Below are positions 52,663 to 61,295 of a stretch of 64,000 nt of DNA, piece after piece. The stretch lies in assembly GCA_007126575.1 (NCBI GenBank), contig SLBA01000042.1, positions 1 through 64,000 of the forward strand, given 5' to 3'. Under the pieces are notes generated by a model, which saw only the letters and a program-made list of their open reading frames with translations, had not been told where the DNA came from and ran no database searches. The stretch's first letter is position 1; each line of letters opens with the position of its first letter. The position numbers were made by a program, and so were the translations under genes. The DNA comes from Gemmatimonadota bacterium (lineage in GTDB: Bacteria; Gemmatimonadota; Gemmatimonadetes; Longimicrobiales; Gaopeijiaceae).

Positions 52663-53325
52663 ATGCTTCGTCTCCTCCCCATCGTCCTGTTGACCCTCAG
52701 CCTCACGACGCCCTCTGTCGGGGCGCAGGACCCCGCCGGCGACCTGAGTAGCGCGGAGCAGATCCTGGCCCAGGCGCGGGCGCACGACGACCCCGAGGTC
52801 CGGCGGCAGCTCTACGAGCTGGTCGAGGATCGGGCGACTCGGGCGCTTGAGGCGGACCCCGACGACCTGGAGGCGCGCTGGTGGCGGATCGCGGCAAAGG
52901 GCCTTCGGGTCGATGACGTCTCCCCCCGAACGAAGATCCGGCTGGCCGGCGAGGTGCACGAGGATGCAACCCGGATCCTGGCCACCGACTCGCTGCATCC
53001 GGGGGCTCACCACGCCATGGCCCGGATCCACGCGGGCATCATGCGGCTCAATCCGGTCGTCCGGTACATCGCGGTTCGCCTCGTCGGCGAGAGCACCCTG
53101 CGGCAGGCTGCGTGGGAGGACGCCGAGTGGCACATCGCCCGGGCAATGGAGGGGGAGCCCGACGCGCTCGTGCATCGCTACGAGCTCGTGCGCATGCTCC
53201 AGAGCCAGAGACGGTATGACGAGGCCGAAGCGGTGATCGCCACCCTGCTCGCCCTCCCCGACCACCGCCCCATGGACCCGGTCGTTCGAGATCGGGCCCT
53301 CAGCCTTCGAGAGGAACTGCCATGA
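52663..53325 (+). CDS. Exported TPR-like protein
   Basis: A 220-residue protein with a signal peptide ending near SVGAQ. The mature part is helical, with TPR-like pairs (EDRATRALEADPDDLEARWWRIA, DATRILATDSLHPGAHHAMARIH, AEWHIARAMEGEPDALVHRYELVRML). The middle phrase resembles the regulator-of-microtubule-dynamics-like TPR family seen in bacterial periplasmic proteins. Function unknown. The next gene starts inside its stop codon (ATGA), so they form an operon. Confidence 0.75.
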   Translation: MLRLLPIVLLTLSLTTPSVGAQDPAGDLSSAEQILAQARAHDDPEVRRQLYELVEDRATRALEADPDDLEARWWRIAAKGLRVDDVSPRTKIRLAGEVHEDATRILATDSLHPGAHHAMARIHAGIMRLNPVVRYIAVRLVGESTLRQAAWEDAEWHIARAMEGEPDALVHRYELVRMLQSQRRYDEAEAVIATLLALPDHRPMDPVVRDRALSLREELP

Positions 53326-54116
53326 CGTGCCGACCCCTCCTCGCCCCGCTGCTCCTGCTGGCCACCCTCGGGACCCTCCTGTTCCCCCACGGGCTCGCGG
53401 CGCAGACCATCCTGAACACCGAGCGCTTCCAGCTCTCGGAGGTGGATGGGTTCCACCTCAGCGCGTCCTTCTCGATGAACGGGGACCGGGGCAACTCCGA
53501 GGTGTTGAACATCGCGTCGTCGGGGATCGTGGGCGTCCTGGCGGGGAGCCATTGGACCCGCTTCATCTTCGGTGGGAAATTCCTCTCCAACGAGGAGCGC
53601 TCGATCCTCGACAACCGCTTCGGTCAGATCCGCTACTCATACATCTTCTCGGACCGCACGCAGAGTTTCCACTTCGTCCAGGCGCAGAGGAACGAGACAC
53701 TTCGGCTGCGCAGCCGATGGCTTCTCGGGAGCGGGCTCCGGCACACCATCGTCGAGAGCGAGCGCACCTCCCTCTCGCTGGGCACCGGGCTCATGGGAGA
53801 ATGGGAGCGACTGAACGCCGATGCGGTCGGAGAGGGAGACCCGACCGAGAGTGAGGCGCTGCGGATGGCGAACCAGGCGATCTATTCGTTCGAGCTGGCG
53901 TCCGGAGCGCGGATCCTGAACATCCTCTACTTCCAGCCCGACATCACGGACTTCTCGGACCTGCGCGTCCTGAACGACCTGGGGCTCGTCGTGCCGGTCA
54001 CCGAGCATGTGCGCCTCACCCTCTCGGTAGAGTGGCGACGCGACACCCGGCCTCCGTCCGAACTGGGCAAGGACGACCTCACCTTCTCGATGAGCCTCGG
54101 GATCGACGTGCGCTGA
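53322..54116 (+). CDS. DUF481-like outer-membrane protein (YdiY type)
   Basis: A 264-residue exported protein with a signal peptide ending near HGLAAQ. The mature part is beta-rich with an alternating pattern (GFHLSASFSMNGDRGNSEVLNIASSG, DNRFGQIRYSYIFSDRTQSFHFVQAQRNE, LLGSGLRHTIVESERTSLSLGTGLMGEWERL) that matches DUF481/YdiY-like barrels. It ends TFSMSLGIDVR. Its function is unknown. It overlaps the TPR gene by ATGA and converges with a lipoprotein gene 8 bp away. Confidence 0.8.
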   Translation: MTCRPLLAPLLLLATLGTLLFPHGLAAQTILNTERFQLSEVDGFHLSASFSMNGDRGNSEVLNIASSGIVGVLAGSHWTRFIFGGKFLSNEERSILDNRFGQIRYSYIFSDRTQSFHFVQAQRNETLRLRSRWLLGSGLRHTIVESERTSLSLGTGLMGEWERLNADAVGEGDPTESEALRMANQAIYSFELASGARILNILYFQPDITDFSDLRVLNDLGLVVPVTEHVRLTLSVEWRRDTRPPSELGKDDLTFSMSLGIDVR

Positions 54117-54124
54117 GTCGGAGC

Positions 54125-54784
54125 TCAGAACCCCTGGTGGTTGGCCGAGCGAAAGTCCACCGCGGCCCGGACCATCCGGGGGGACTCACCGGACGCCGGA
54201 GAGATCTCTCGAAAATCGACTTCGATGCGACCGTCGAGCAGGATTCGTCGGCTGGGGGGATCGTTTCGAACCACGCTGTTGACGATGAGCTCACCCGAGA
54301 CCGCCTCGGCCCAGAGCTCGAGTCCGCCCAGCCCGCGACCCATCTTCAGTTCGCCGGTGAGCACCCCCAGGTTCTCGGCCAACAGCCGTTCGTCGGCAGG
54401 AACGAAGGCCACCGGGTACCGGCCCGGCTCCAGAGGGAGCTCCAGCCCCCGAGCCTCGAACTCGAGCTCGAGCCACTGTCCCCCGCTTCCGGCCGACTCG
54501 GGAAAGGTCGTGACTTTCAGGCTGAGAAAGGAGGGAGCCCCCTCCCCCTCGGGCGGCTGGGCTCCCGAGGTCTGATTCGGCGCGAATCTCCAGCGGTTGT
54601 TGGCGGGAGCGTCCCGACGGAGCTGCAGGATCCTTCGCCCGTCCTCGAAGACCGACGCATTCGTCAGGGTCTCTCGCGAGGAGGGACCGGTCGGATCGCT
54701 GTCCGAGCAGGCGGGAATTGCGAGCAGGAGTGCAAGCGCTGCGATCGCAGCGGGAGCGAAGGCGCGGGAGAGGGCTTCACGCAT
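54125..54784 (-). CDS. Lipoprotein of unknown function
   Basis: A 219-residue protein with a lipoprotein signal (AALALLLAIPACSDSD; lipobox IPAC), so it should be lipidated at the Cys near residue 26. The mature part is a single beta-rich domain with GSGGQWLELEFEARGLELPLEPGRY and MVRAAVDFRSANHQGF at its end. I do not recognise the family. It faces the DUF481-like gene tail to tail and lies 120 bp from the decarboxylase stop. Confidence 0.65.
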   Translation of the reverse strand: MREALSRAFAPAAIAALALLLAIPACSDSDPTGPSSRETLTNASVFEDGRRILQLRRDAPANNRWRFAPNQTSGAQPPEGEGAPSFLSLKVTTFPESAGSGGQWLELEFEARGLELPLEPGRYPVAFVPADERLLAENLGVLTGELKMGRGLGGLELWAEAVSGELIVNSVVRNDPPSRRILLDGRIEVDFREISPASGESPRMVRAAVDFRSANHQGF

Positions 54785-54904
54785 GGCTGGAACGGTCAGG
54801 GGGTGCGGGCGAACAGAGAGACCTCATGCATCGAGCCCGATGCACCTCTAACGATAGAGTCGCCGGCCCCCGATGACAACGCCCCGGGGCGTGCCGGCCG
54901 GGAG

Positions 54905-56932
54905 TCAACGGCCACTTCCGGCCAGGGTGCGCCGGGCCTCCTCGAGCACCGAGGCGACGAACCCCGAGGTATGGTCCGGCCCGTCCTCGTCGGCCAGGAA
55001 GGGGTCCATGACGGTGGCCCGCAAAATGACCAGCCCCTCGGGACCCGAGCGCTCCCACTCCTCGACGGACCCGACGCCGAGGCGCTCCAGGACCGGTTCG
55101 ACGGCCCCGTCGTACATCGGCGTCTGGAACCGGGTGCGGGTGATGATGTAGTCGGGCTGCGCTCCCGGCTCACTCAGGCTCATGCGGGCGTAGATCCCCT
55201 CGTTCAGCCGGTTCACCTCTTCGATCGTCCGAAAGGCCGGATGGGTGAGCAGGAAGCAGACGATGTTGATGTCGGGCTCCGGAAGCAGGACCAGGCGGAA
55301 GGGGTCCATCGAGGTATCACGCAGCGCCCGGTAGAGCTGGCGGGCACCGGCCACGGTGCGCTCGACCAGGTGTCCGTACCCACGCTCGTCGAGGGGCAGC
55401 ACCTTGTGCGAGAGCCAGACCGAGGCCGCCGCGGCGCCGGGCTTGGAGCCCTCGAAGATGAAGCGTCCCAGGAAGAGGTCCTCGGAGGAGCCCAACCCCT
55501 GCGTCGGGAGCAGGTAGGGGGGGTCGACCGCCACCAGTTCCCGGGCCCGCTTGTCGCGAAAGAGGATGGCACCGGCCGGATAGGGGATATAGCCCAGCTT
55601 GTGGGGGTCGATCGTGATCGAGTCGGCGCCCGAGAGGGCCTCCATGGACTTCACCCATCCGGGGGTGGGCCAGGCTTCGATGTCTGGATCCGGATCCAGC
55701 CCGATCGAGTCCCGGATCTCCTCGGCGCTCCGGAGCCCTCCATCGGCGCCCCGGATCACCGAGGCGGCGTAGCCACCGTAGCAGGCGTCGGAGTGCAGGT
55801 GGAAGGTGACCCCCAGTTCGCGCCGCGCCCGCTCGCGGACCTCGAGCACCCGATCGAGGCGGTCGACCGCGCTCTCCTCGGTGGTGCCGCAGACCGAGAT
55901 GCAGGCCAGGATCGGCACGTTGCGGGCGGTCAGCTCCTGAATCGTCTCCCACAGGGCGTCGGGGTCCAGCCGATACCGATCGTCGACCGGAATGAAGACG
56001 AGCTGGTTCGACCCGATGCCCAGGGCGCGCACGATCTTCTCCCACGAGTAGTGCGCGGTGGCCGCGACCAGGACCACCGAAGGCGGGAGGGGGTCGCCGA
56101 AGGCGCGGTCCAGCCGGGCCACGTACTCCTGGTAGCCCAGGTGCTGGAGCGAGTGCTCCTGCAGGGCGGTGTGCACCTCGGCCCGGGGGGCCCCGGTCCA
56201 GAGCGCCTCCCACAGGTCCATCGCGGCCTCGGGGTGAACGTTCACCAGTTCGCGCAGCTCCAGGGAACGCAGCGGTGCCCGGCTCCCGTCGGCCCGCTCC
56301 ACCTCGAGGTCGAGCGCCAACTCGTCGGCGGCACCCCGCGCCGCCAGGGGAAAGTAGATGACGTTGCGGGCCACCCAGAGGGCCTCGAAGTTCGCGACGG
56401 TCCCCCCCGAGGTCAGATGTCCCCACGAGGCCCCCCGCTCGTAGCCCACCATCCGCGCGAGCTGGGCGGCGACCTCGAGCTCGAGCCGCGTGGTCACCGG
56501 CGAGGCCTCGATCGCCACATTGTTGGGGTTGTAGAGCATCGCAGCGAAGTAGCCGACCTGCGACGCGATGGTCTGCTCGAAGGCCATGTGTCCCTTGTAG
56601 CGCCCCGAAAAGAAGGGAACCCCACGCTTGAGCTCGGCCAGCAGCCCCATCAGCTCCTGGGTGAGGGTCGCGACCGCGTTGTCGTAACCGGGCCGGCGCT
56701 TGTCCGTCTCGCGGATCGTGAACCCGTCTTCGGGATGATGATTCCGGCGCCAGAAGACGTGGTCGCGCAGCGCCTCGGTCAGAAGCCGCTCCAGGAGCTC
56801 GGCGTTTTCGCCCCGAGGGCCCAGGAACCAGGCGCGAAGGGCATCGGAACGATTTCGGGATCGATCGGAGCCGGCGCCGGTGGAGCCCGGCGACCGGGAG
56901 TCGGGCGTGGAATCGGGTGTGGAGTCGGGCAT
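54905..56932 (-). CDS. Large group II PLP decarboxylase, tyrosine-decarboxylase-like
   Basis: A 675-residue fold-type I PLP enzyme. ATPH-like signatures are HLTSGGTVANFEALWVARN (cofactor phosphate), SVCGTTEESAVDRLDRVLE, HLHSDACYGGYAASV (the Asp that pairs with the pyridine ring) and the Schiff-base lysine in DSITIDPHKLGYIPYPAGA. Length and the N-terminal domain GYDNAVATLTQELMGLLAELKRGVPFFSGRYKGHM are close to the bacterial tyrosine decarboxylases (about 620 residues) of Enterococcus and Lactobacillus rather than to short decarboxylases. The tyrosine substrate is inferred; another aromatic or glutamate-like substrate remains possible. The N-terminus starts with three PDST/S repeats. No amine antiporter (TyrP-like) is adjacent. 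Confidence 0.82.
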   Translation of the reverse strand: MPDSTPDSTPDSRSPGSTGAGSDRSRNRSDALRAWFLGPRGENAELLERLLTEALRDHVFWRRNHHPEDGFTIRETDKRRPGYDNAVATLTQELMGLLAELKRGVPFFSGRYKGHMAFEQTIASQVGYFAAMLYNPNNVAIEASPVTTRLELEVAAQLARMVGYERGASWGHLTSGGTVANFEALWVARNVIYFPLAARGAADELALDLEVERADGSRAPLRSLELRELVNVHPEAAMDLWEALWTGAPRAEVHTALQEHSLQHLGYQEYVARLDRAFGDPLPPSVVLVAATAHYSWEKIVRALGIGSNQLVFIPVDDRYRLDPDALWETIQELTARNVPILACISVCGTTEESAVDRLDRVLEVRERARRELGVTFHLHSDACYGGYAASVIRGADGGLRSAEEIRDSIGLDPDPDIEAWPTPGWVKSMEALSGADSITIDPHKLGYIPYPAGAILFRDKRARELVAVDPPYLLPTQGLGSSEDLFLGRFIFEGSKPGAAAASVWLSHKVLPLDERGYGHLVERTVAGARQLYRALRDTSMDPFRLVLLPEPDINIVCFLLTHPAFRTIEEVNRLNEGIYARMSLSEPGAQPDYIITRTRFQTPMYDGAVEPVLERLGVGSVEEWERSGPEGLVILRATVMDPFLADEDGPDHTSGFVASVLEEARRTLAGSGR

Positions 56933-57073
56933 GGGGTCTCGTGGTTCGATCGAGGGCAGGGTGGGCGGCGAGGGAACTCCTTCGCCGTGCCGTCCGTATC
57001 ACCTAATGGTAGGGAGGTTCCTTGGGGGGAGGAACAGGCCCTGGCCTCGAATCCCCGTTTCGGAGTCCCCGTA

Positions 57074-57853
57074 ATGTCAAAAAACCCCTGGTTTCTCGCA
57101 CCGTTCGCGCCACTGGGTACGCTACTCGCCGTCGTCGTGGTGGCCGCTCCTTCGGCCGATCTGCACGCGCAGTCCGGCCAGCCCGACTTCCTCTTCTCTC
57201 CCCCCTCCCTGAATGTGACGCTCCGGGGGGGACTGATGGACTACCAGGCGACGGGCCAGCTCTTCGACTTCACCTCGGATCTGTTCACCACCGACGCTTC
57301 GGACTTCCGGGGGCGGACCCTCGGAATCGAGCTGGGCGTGCGCCTCTCGGAGCATTTCGAGGCGACGCTGGGCCTCGACGGCGGCCAGGTGACCGTGAAC
57401 CACGAGAGCCGCGACTGGGAGGAGGTCGATGGATCCCCGATCCGGCAGACCACCCGGGTACGCTCGGGGCCGTCCGGGCAGTTGGGCCTGAAGGGTTATA
57501 TTCTGCCCCAGGGCGAACAGATCGGACAGTTCGCCTGGGTCCCCAACCGGGCGAACCTCTTCGTGAGCGGGGGGATCGGGGTGACCGCCTACGAGTTTCG
57601 CCAGTTCGGCGATTTCGTCAACGAGGAGCCGGATCCGGCGCTGATCTTCAGCGACGACTACCAGTCGGAGGGAGCGGCCTTCCTGATGTATGCGGGGGCA
57701 GGGGGCGAGGTCACCCTGCGGCGAAACCTCGCACTGGTCCTTGAAGGCCGCTATCAGTGGTCCGAAGATGAACTGGACGGCGACTTCGGCGATTTCGAAC
57801 CCATCAACCTCAACGGGCTCCGCCTGACGGCCGGCCTGTCCGTACGATTCTGA
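57074..57853 (+). CDS. Outer-membrane beta-barrel protein (OmpA/opacity-like size)
   Basis: A 259-residue exported protein with a signal peptide ending near SADLHAQ. About eight amphipathic strands follow: LNVTLRGGLMDYQATGQ, RGRTLGIELGVRLSEHFEATLGLDGG, SGQLGLKGYILPQGEQIGQF, NLFVSGGIGVTAYEF, LMYAGAGGEVTLRRNLALVLEGRYQW and the C-terminal LRLTAGLSVRF, with a terminal Phe typical of barrels. It is probably an eight-stranded barrel. Function unknown. The ATG at 57074 was chosen because it starts the signal peptide. It is followed closely (23 bp) by another exported protein gene. Confidence 0.78.
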   Translation: MSKNPWFLAPFAPLGTLLAVVVVAAPSADLHAQSGQPDFLFSPPSLNVTLRGGLMDYQATGQLFDFTSDLFTTDASDFRGRTLGIELGVRLSEHFEATLGLDGGQVTVNHESRDWEEVDGSPIRQTTRVRSGPSGQLGLKGYILPQGEQIGQFAWVPNRANLFVSGGIGVTAYEFRQFGDFVNEEPDPALIFSDDYQSEGAAFLMYAGAGGEVTLRRNLALVLEGRYQWSEDELDGDFGDFEPINLNGLRLTAGLSVRF

Positions 57854-57876
57854 ACGATCTTCTTCCGGGAGCCATC

Positions 57877-59190
57877 ATGTTGCGTTCGATACTGCCTCTG
57901 CTGACCCTCGCTCTGGTCGCCATTGCGCTGCCCGAGGGAGTCGAAGCGTCAGAGCCGGGGGCCACCGATTTCGTGCCGCAGGCGGCCGAGGACACCCGCT
58001 GGCTCCCGTGGATCGGGTGCTGGGAGCCGTCCGACGTTTCGGACAACGCCGAGGGATCCGATTTGCTCGTCTGCTTCGAGCCGACCGACCAGGGCGTCCG
58101 CGTCCTGACCCTCGGCGACGGTGAGGTGCTCGGAGAGGAGCACATCGTGGCCGATGGCCGCCCGGTGCCCACCGCCGACGGGGGGTGCGAGGGCACACGC
58201 GAGGCTCGCTGGTCCGATGACGGACGGCGCGCATTCGTCCTCTCCGACCTGAACTGCGCCGAAGGCGTCGACCGGGTCACGCGGGGTGTGTTCGCCATGG
58301 CCAACGAGGGTCGCGAGTGGCTCGAGATCCACGGGGTGCGCTCGGCGGACCGTGACCAGACGATGGCCGTGCGTGCCTTCCGGACCGCCTCGCGGGCGAC
58401 GCTCGAGCGGCACGATGTGACTCCGGCGGGAGCCGAGCGGAACCTGGCGATCCAGACCTCGCGCCTGGCGGCGTCCGATGCACTCGACCGAGACGACCTG
58501 CTCGAGGCCGTCTCGGTGATCGGCTCCGAGGTCACCGCCGCCCTCGTGGCCGAGATGGGAGAGCCCTACCGGCTCGACGCAGCCACCCTGAGGGCCCATG
58601 CCTCGGCCGGTGTGCCGGGCGAGGTCATCGACATGATGATCGCGGTCAGCTATCCGGATCGCTTCGTGATCGACGCCGGGCAGGCCGAGGCGGTGCCCGC
58701 CCGGCTGGCCGACGGCAGGCACGATGCGTACCCGCCCCGATCCGCCTACTACGGCCCGAGCACCCGCTGCCCCACCTGGGACCGGTTTTGCTGGGACATG
58801 CGATATCGCAGCATGTTCGGATACTACGGTCCTCCCGGGTACGCCTTCGGGGGAGGATACGGATGGGGCTACCGGGGTCCACGGTACGTGATTTACCAGC
58901 CTGGCACCGTGCGGGGCAGCGGGGGCACCGTGAATCCCGATCAGGGCTACCGTGCCCCGACCAATCGGGTCCGGCCGGCCGTGCCGCAGACCGGTCCGTC
59001 GGAAACGAGGCCGGCGTCCAGCCAGGGGCTGGGCTCGGTGATCAACCGTCTCCGTCCCAGCCGTAGCGGCAGCTCGCAGGGCTCGAGCGGAGGGAGCCGG
59101 GTGAACCCGGACACTGGCCACAGCTCGGGGGGAAGTAGCGGACGCACCACCCGGCCCACCCGCACGTCGGGTGGGGGTGGAGACGGCTGA
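57877..59190 (+). CDS. Secreted protein with Gly/Tyr-rich and Ser/Arg-rich low-complexity tail
   Basis: A 437-residue exported protein. The signal peptide (about 1-24) is followed by a domain (30-250) with WLPWIGCWEPSD, LLVCFEPTD, DLNCAEGVDRVTRG and RHDVTPAGAERNLAIQTSR; two Cys pairs may form disulfides. The rest is low complexity: a Tyr/Gly run (SMFGYYGPPGYAFGGGYGWG) then Ser/Arg/Gly repeats to the end. I do not recognise the family. CGGGAG precedes the ATG. It may follow the barrel gene in one operon. Confidence 0.7.
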   Translation: MLRSILPLLTLALVAIALPEGVEASEPGATDFVPQAAEDTRWLPWIGCWEPSDVSDNAEGSDLLVCFEPTDQGVRVLTLGDGEVLGEEHIVADGRPVPTADGGCEGTREARWSDDGRRAFVLSDLNCAEGVDRVTRGVFAMANEGREWLEIHGVRSADRDQTMAVRAFRTASRATLERHDVTPAGAERNLAIQTSRLAASDALDRDDLLEAVSVIGSEVTAALVAEMGEPYRLDAATLRAHASAGVPGEVIDMMIAVSYPDRFVIDAGQAEAVPARLADGRHDAYPPRSAYYGPSTRCPTWDRFCWDMRYRSMFGYYGPPGYAFGGGYGWGYRGPRYVIYQPGTVRGSGGTVNPDQGYRAPTNRVRPAVPQTGPSETRPASSQGLGSVINRLRPSRSGSSQGSSGGSRVNPDTGHSSGGSSGRTTRPTRTSGGGGDG

Positions 59191-59214
59191 CCCCCGGGTG
59201 AGCGCGGGGCACGA

Positions 59215-61080
59215 TCAGGAGTCTTCGACCACGAGGCGCCGGCGGGCGACCGCCGGCTCCTCGCCCGGCACCTGGACCTCGATGAACAGGTCGTAGTTCC
59301 CCGCGTCGAGATCCGGGATCGACAGGTCGATCGCCCGGAACACGATGCCCGTGTCATCGTCGGGGGCATCATCCCACCGGATCGTCACCGGCTCTGCGGT
59401 CTCGATCACGCGGAAGAACTCCCCGATCGCCCGCAGCAGGCTCCGCTCCGCCCGTTCCACCCCGATCGAGACCGAGGCGATGTCCCCCTCGTCCAGCCCG
59501 TAGACCTCCCAGCCCACCCGCAGTGTCTCCCCCGCGGGGAAGCGAAGGGACGGGCGCACCTCGTGGAGGGCTTCGGCCAGGGATTCCGGGGGCAGCTCGT
59601 CGCTCACGGTGAAGAAGACGGGGTCGGACAGGCTCACCCGCCCCGCCGGCGCCTCGAGCGCGGGGAGCGCGCGCCGTGTCCGCCACGCCCTTCCCTCGAC
59701 CCGTGACCACCCCTCGAGACTCAGGATGTGATCGGTGCGGCGGTCCAGCTGTGCGGTCCACACCCCCTCGAGCTCGGCCCCCTCCTGGACGGGGATGGGG
59801 CCCTCTTCGATCACCGGCCCATCGACGGGCAGCAGATAGAGCGCGGTCCGCAGGTCCCGGGGAAGGTCCGGCCCCGTAATCGCTGCAGCGGGTTCGTATC
59901 CTCCGAAGGGGTCATCGGATCGCTCCGGGGCGCGCTGCGCCACGGCCCCCTCGGCATCGTCCGAGAGGCGGGCGAAGGAGTGAACGATGTACATCTCGCC
60001 CTCGCGCAGGAACCGTGCGGTCTGGCTCTGCAGGTTCAGGAAGGTGGGCGCGTAGGCGGGTGTGAATCCCGCGGGCTGCCGTCCCGTCTGCACCCGCAGA
60101 TCGCCGTCGTCACCCACGGGGAACCGCACCAGCTCCTCTCCCAGCGGGAGATACCGTCGGCGGTCGGGGTCGAGGCGAGCGGTCATCCGGTTGCGGGAGA
60201 GCTGCTGCATGTTTCCGACCCCGCCCTGCTGCCGCTCCCACCCCAGGGCCCAGCCATAGCGCAGCAGGATCTCCTCGAGGTCGACATCCCAGGGCAGGCC
60301 GAAGGGGTTCCAGGCGTCTTCGAGCGTCCGGACCTGGGTCAGGCGGGCCATGTGAGCGGTCCACCGGGCGTTGCCGGGCACCATGAAGAGGGGGTCCGAC
60401 AGCCTCCAGAGGAGGGCGCGCCGCCGCATCCGCTCCTCGGGGTCCGACACGTCCAGGAAGCTGCGACCATCGCGCTCCAGAAGGTACCGCTCCCCGGTCC
60501 ACTGATCCTCCTGGCCGGGAGGCAGGGTCTCGAGCAGGGTCAGGAAGGCGTCGCCCGCACGGACCCAGTCGTCGTCTTCGTGAAAGACCCACCCGGCGAG
60601 CGCGGCGCACCAGTGTTCGCGAGCGCGGCAGTCCTGGAGCACCTGGCGCGCTCCGATGAGGTCGTTGGACTCGATCAGGTAGCGCACCCGCTGCCCCAGG
60701 ATCCATTCGTCGCCGGGGAGGGCCTCGCCGGCCACGGCCAGCGCATCGAGCAGCTCCACCCGGGCATCGACGATCGGACGGGGTGCGGAGGCGATCGGGG
60801 GTGACTCCTCACCCTCCCTCGGATACATCAGGCAGAGTCGACCCATCGGCTCGTCGCACGGGCGTCCCCCCATCCGGCGCTCGGCCGGGATCCGGGTCTC
60901 GCGGAAGCGCTCGAAGTCCTCTTGGGCGGAGCGGGCGCCACGAAGGATCTGCACGGAATCCGCGGTCAGCTCCCGGGTCGTCGCACCCGTGTCCCCCTCC
61001 GAATGCGGCCGCTCGGCGAGGGGGACCAGTGTGATCAGGGCGACGATCAGTCCGGGCAGAACCGAGATGGGTGACAGCAT
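59215..61080 (-). CDS. Large exported protein, GWxTD-like middle region, unknown function
   Basis: A 621-residue protein with an N-terminal signal or anchor (about 5-22). Residues about 95-185 contain helical repeats of TPR character (DALAVAGEALPGDEWILGQR, GARQVLQDCRAREHWC). Around 215-290, RRRALLWRLSDPLFMVPGN, TQVRTLEDAWNPFGLPWDVDLEEILLRYG resembles the GWxTD-domain pattern that is common in secreted Gemmatimonadota proteins, but the key GWxTD tetrad is not exact. The C-terminal third is beta-rich. Function unknown. It converges with the previous gene, 24 bp apart. Confidence 0.62.
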   Translation of the reverse strand: MLSPISVLPGLIVALITLVPLAERPHSEGDTGATTRELTADSVQILRGARSAQEDFERFRETRIPAERRMGGRPCDEPMGRLCLMYPREGEESPPIASAPRPIVDARVELLDALAVAGEALPGDEWILGQRVRYLIESNDLIGARQVLQDCRAREHWCAALAGWVFHEDDDWVRAGDAFLTLLETLPPGQEDQWTGERYLLERDGRSFLDVSDPEERMRRRALLWRLSDPLFMVPGNARWTAHMARLTQVRTLEDAWNPFGLPWDVDLEEILLRYGWALGWERQQGGVGNMQQLSRNRMTARLDPDRRRYLPLGEELVRFPVGDDGDLRVQTGRQPAGFTPAYAPTFLNLQSQTARFLREGEMYIVHSFARLSDDAEGAVAQRAPERSDDPFGGYEPAAAITGPDLPRDLRTALYLLPVDGPVIEEGPIPVQEGAELEGVWTAQLDRRTDHILSLEGWSRVEGRAWRTRRALPALEAPAGRVSLSDPVFFTVSDELPPESLAEALHEVRPSLRFPAGETLRVGWEVYGLDEGDIASVSIGVERAERSLLRAIGEFFRVIETAEPVTIRWDDAPDDDTGIVFRAIDLSIPDLDAGNYDLFIEVQVPGEEPAVARRRLVVEDS

Positions 61081-61295
61081 GGATGAACTCCGGACAGGGG
61101 GGCAGATGCGTCGTTCTACCCAATGCAGGAAAGGCGGGTCCCGTTCCCCGGGTCCACGGGTGGGTGCGCAAGGCGGCCGGCCCTCCTTTCTGTGTGCGGT
61201 GCTGTCCGCTACACTACCCGCCGAATCGCACCCCCTCTCCCGCGACGGGGGGTGTGAACGGGTGCGTCGAACCTTCCACTCCAGACCGGAAACGG

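Noticed and set aside
54032-57073. Long frame upstream of the 57074 gene
   Set aside because: It runs antisense across the decarboxylase. Only the part from the ATG at 57074, with a signal peptide, is credible.
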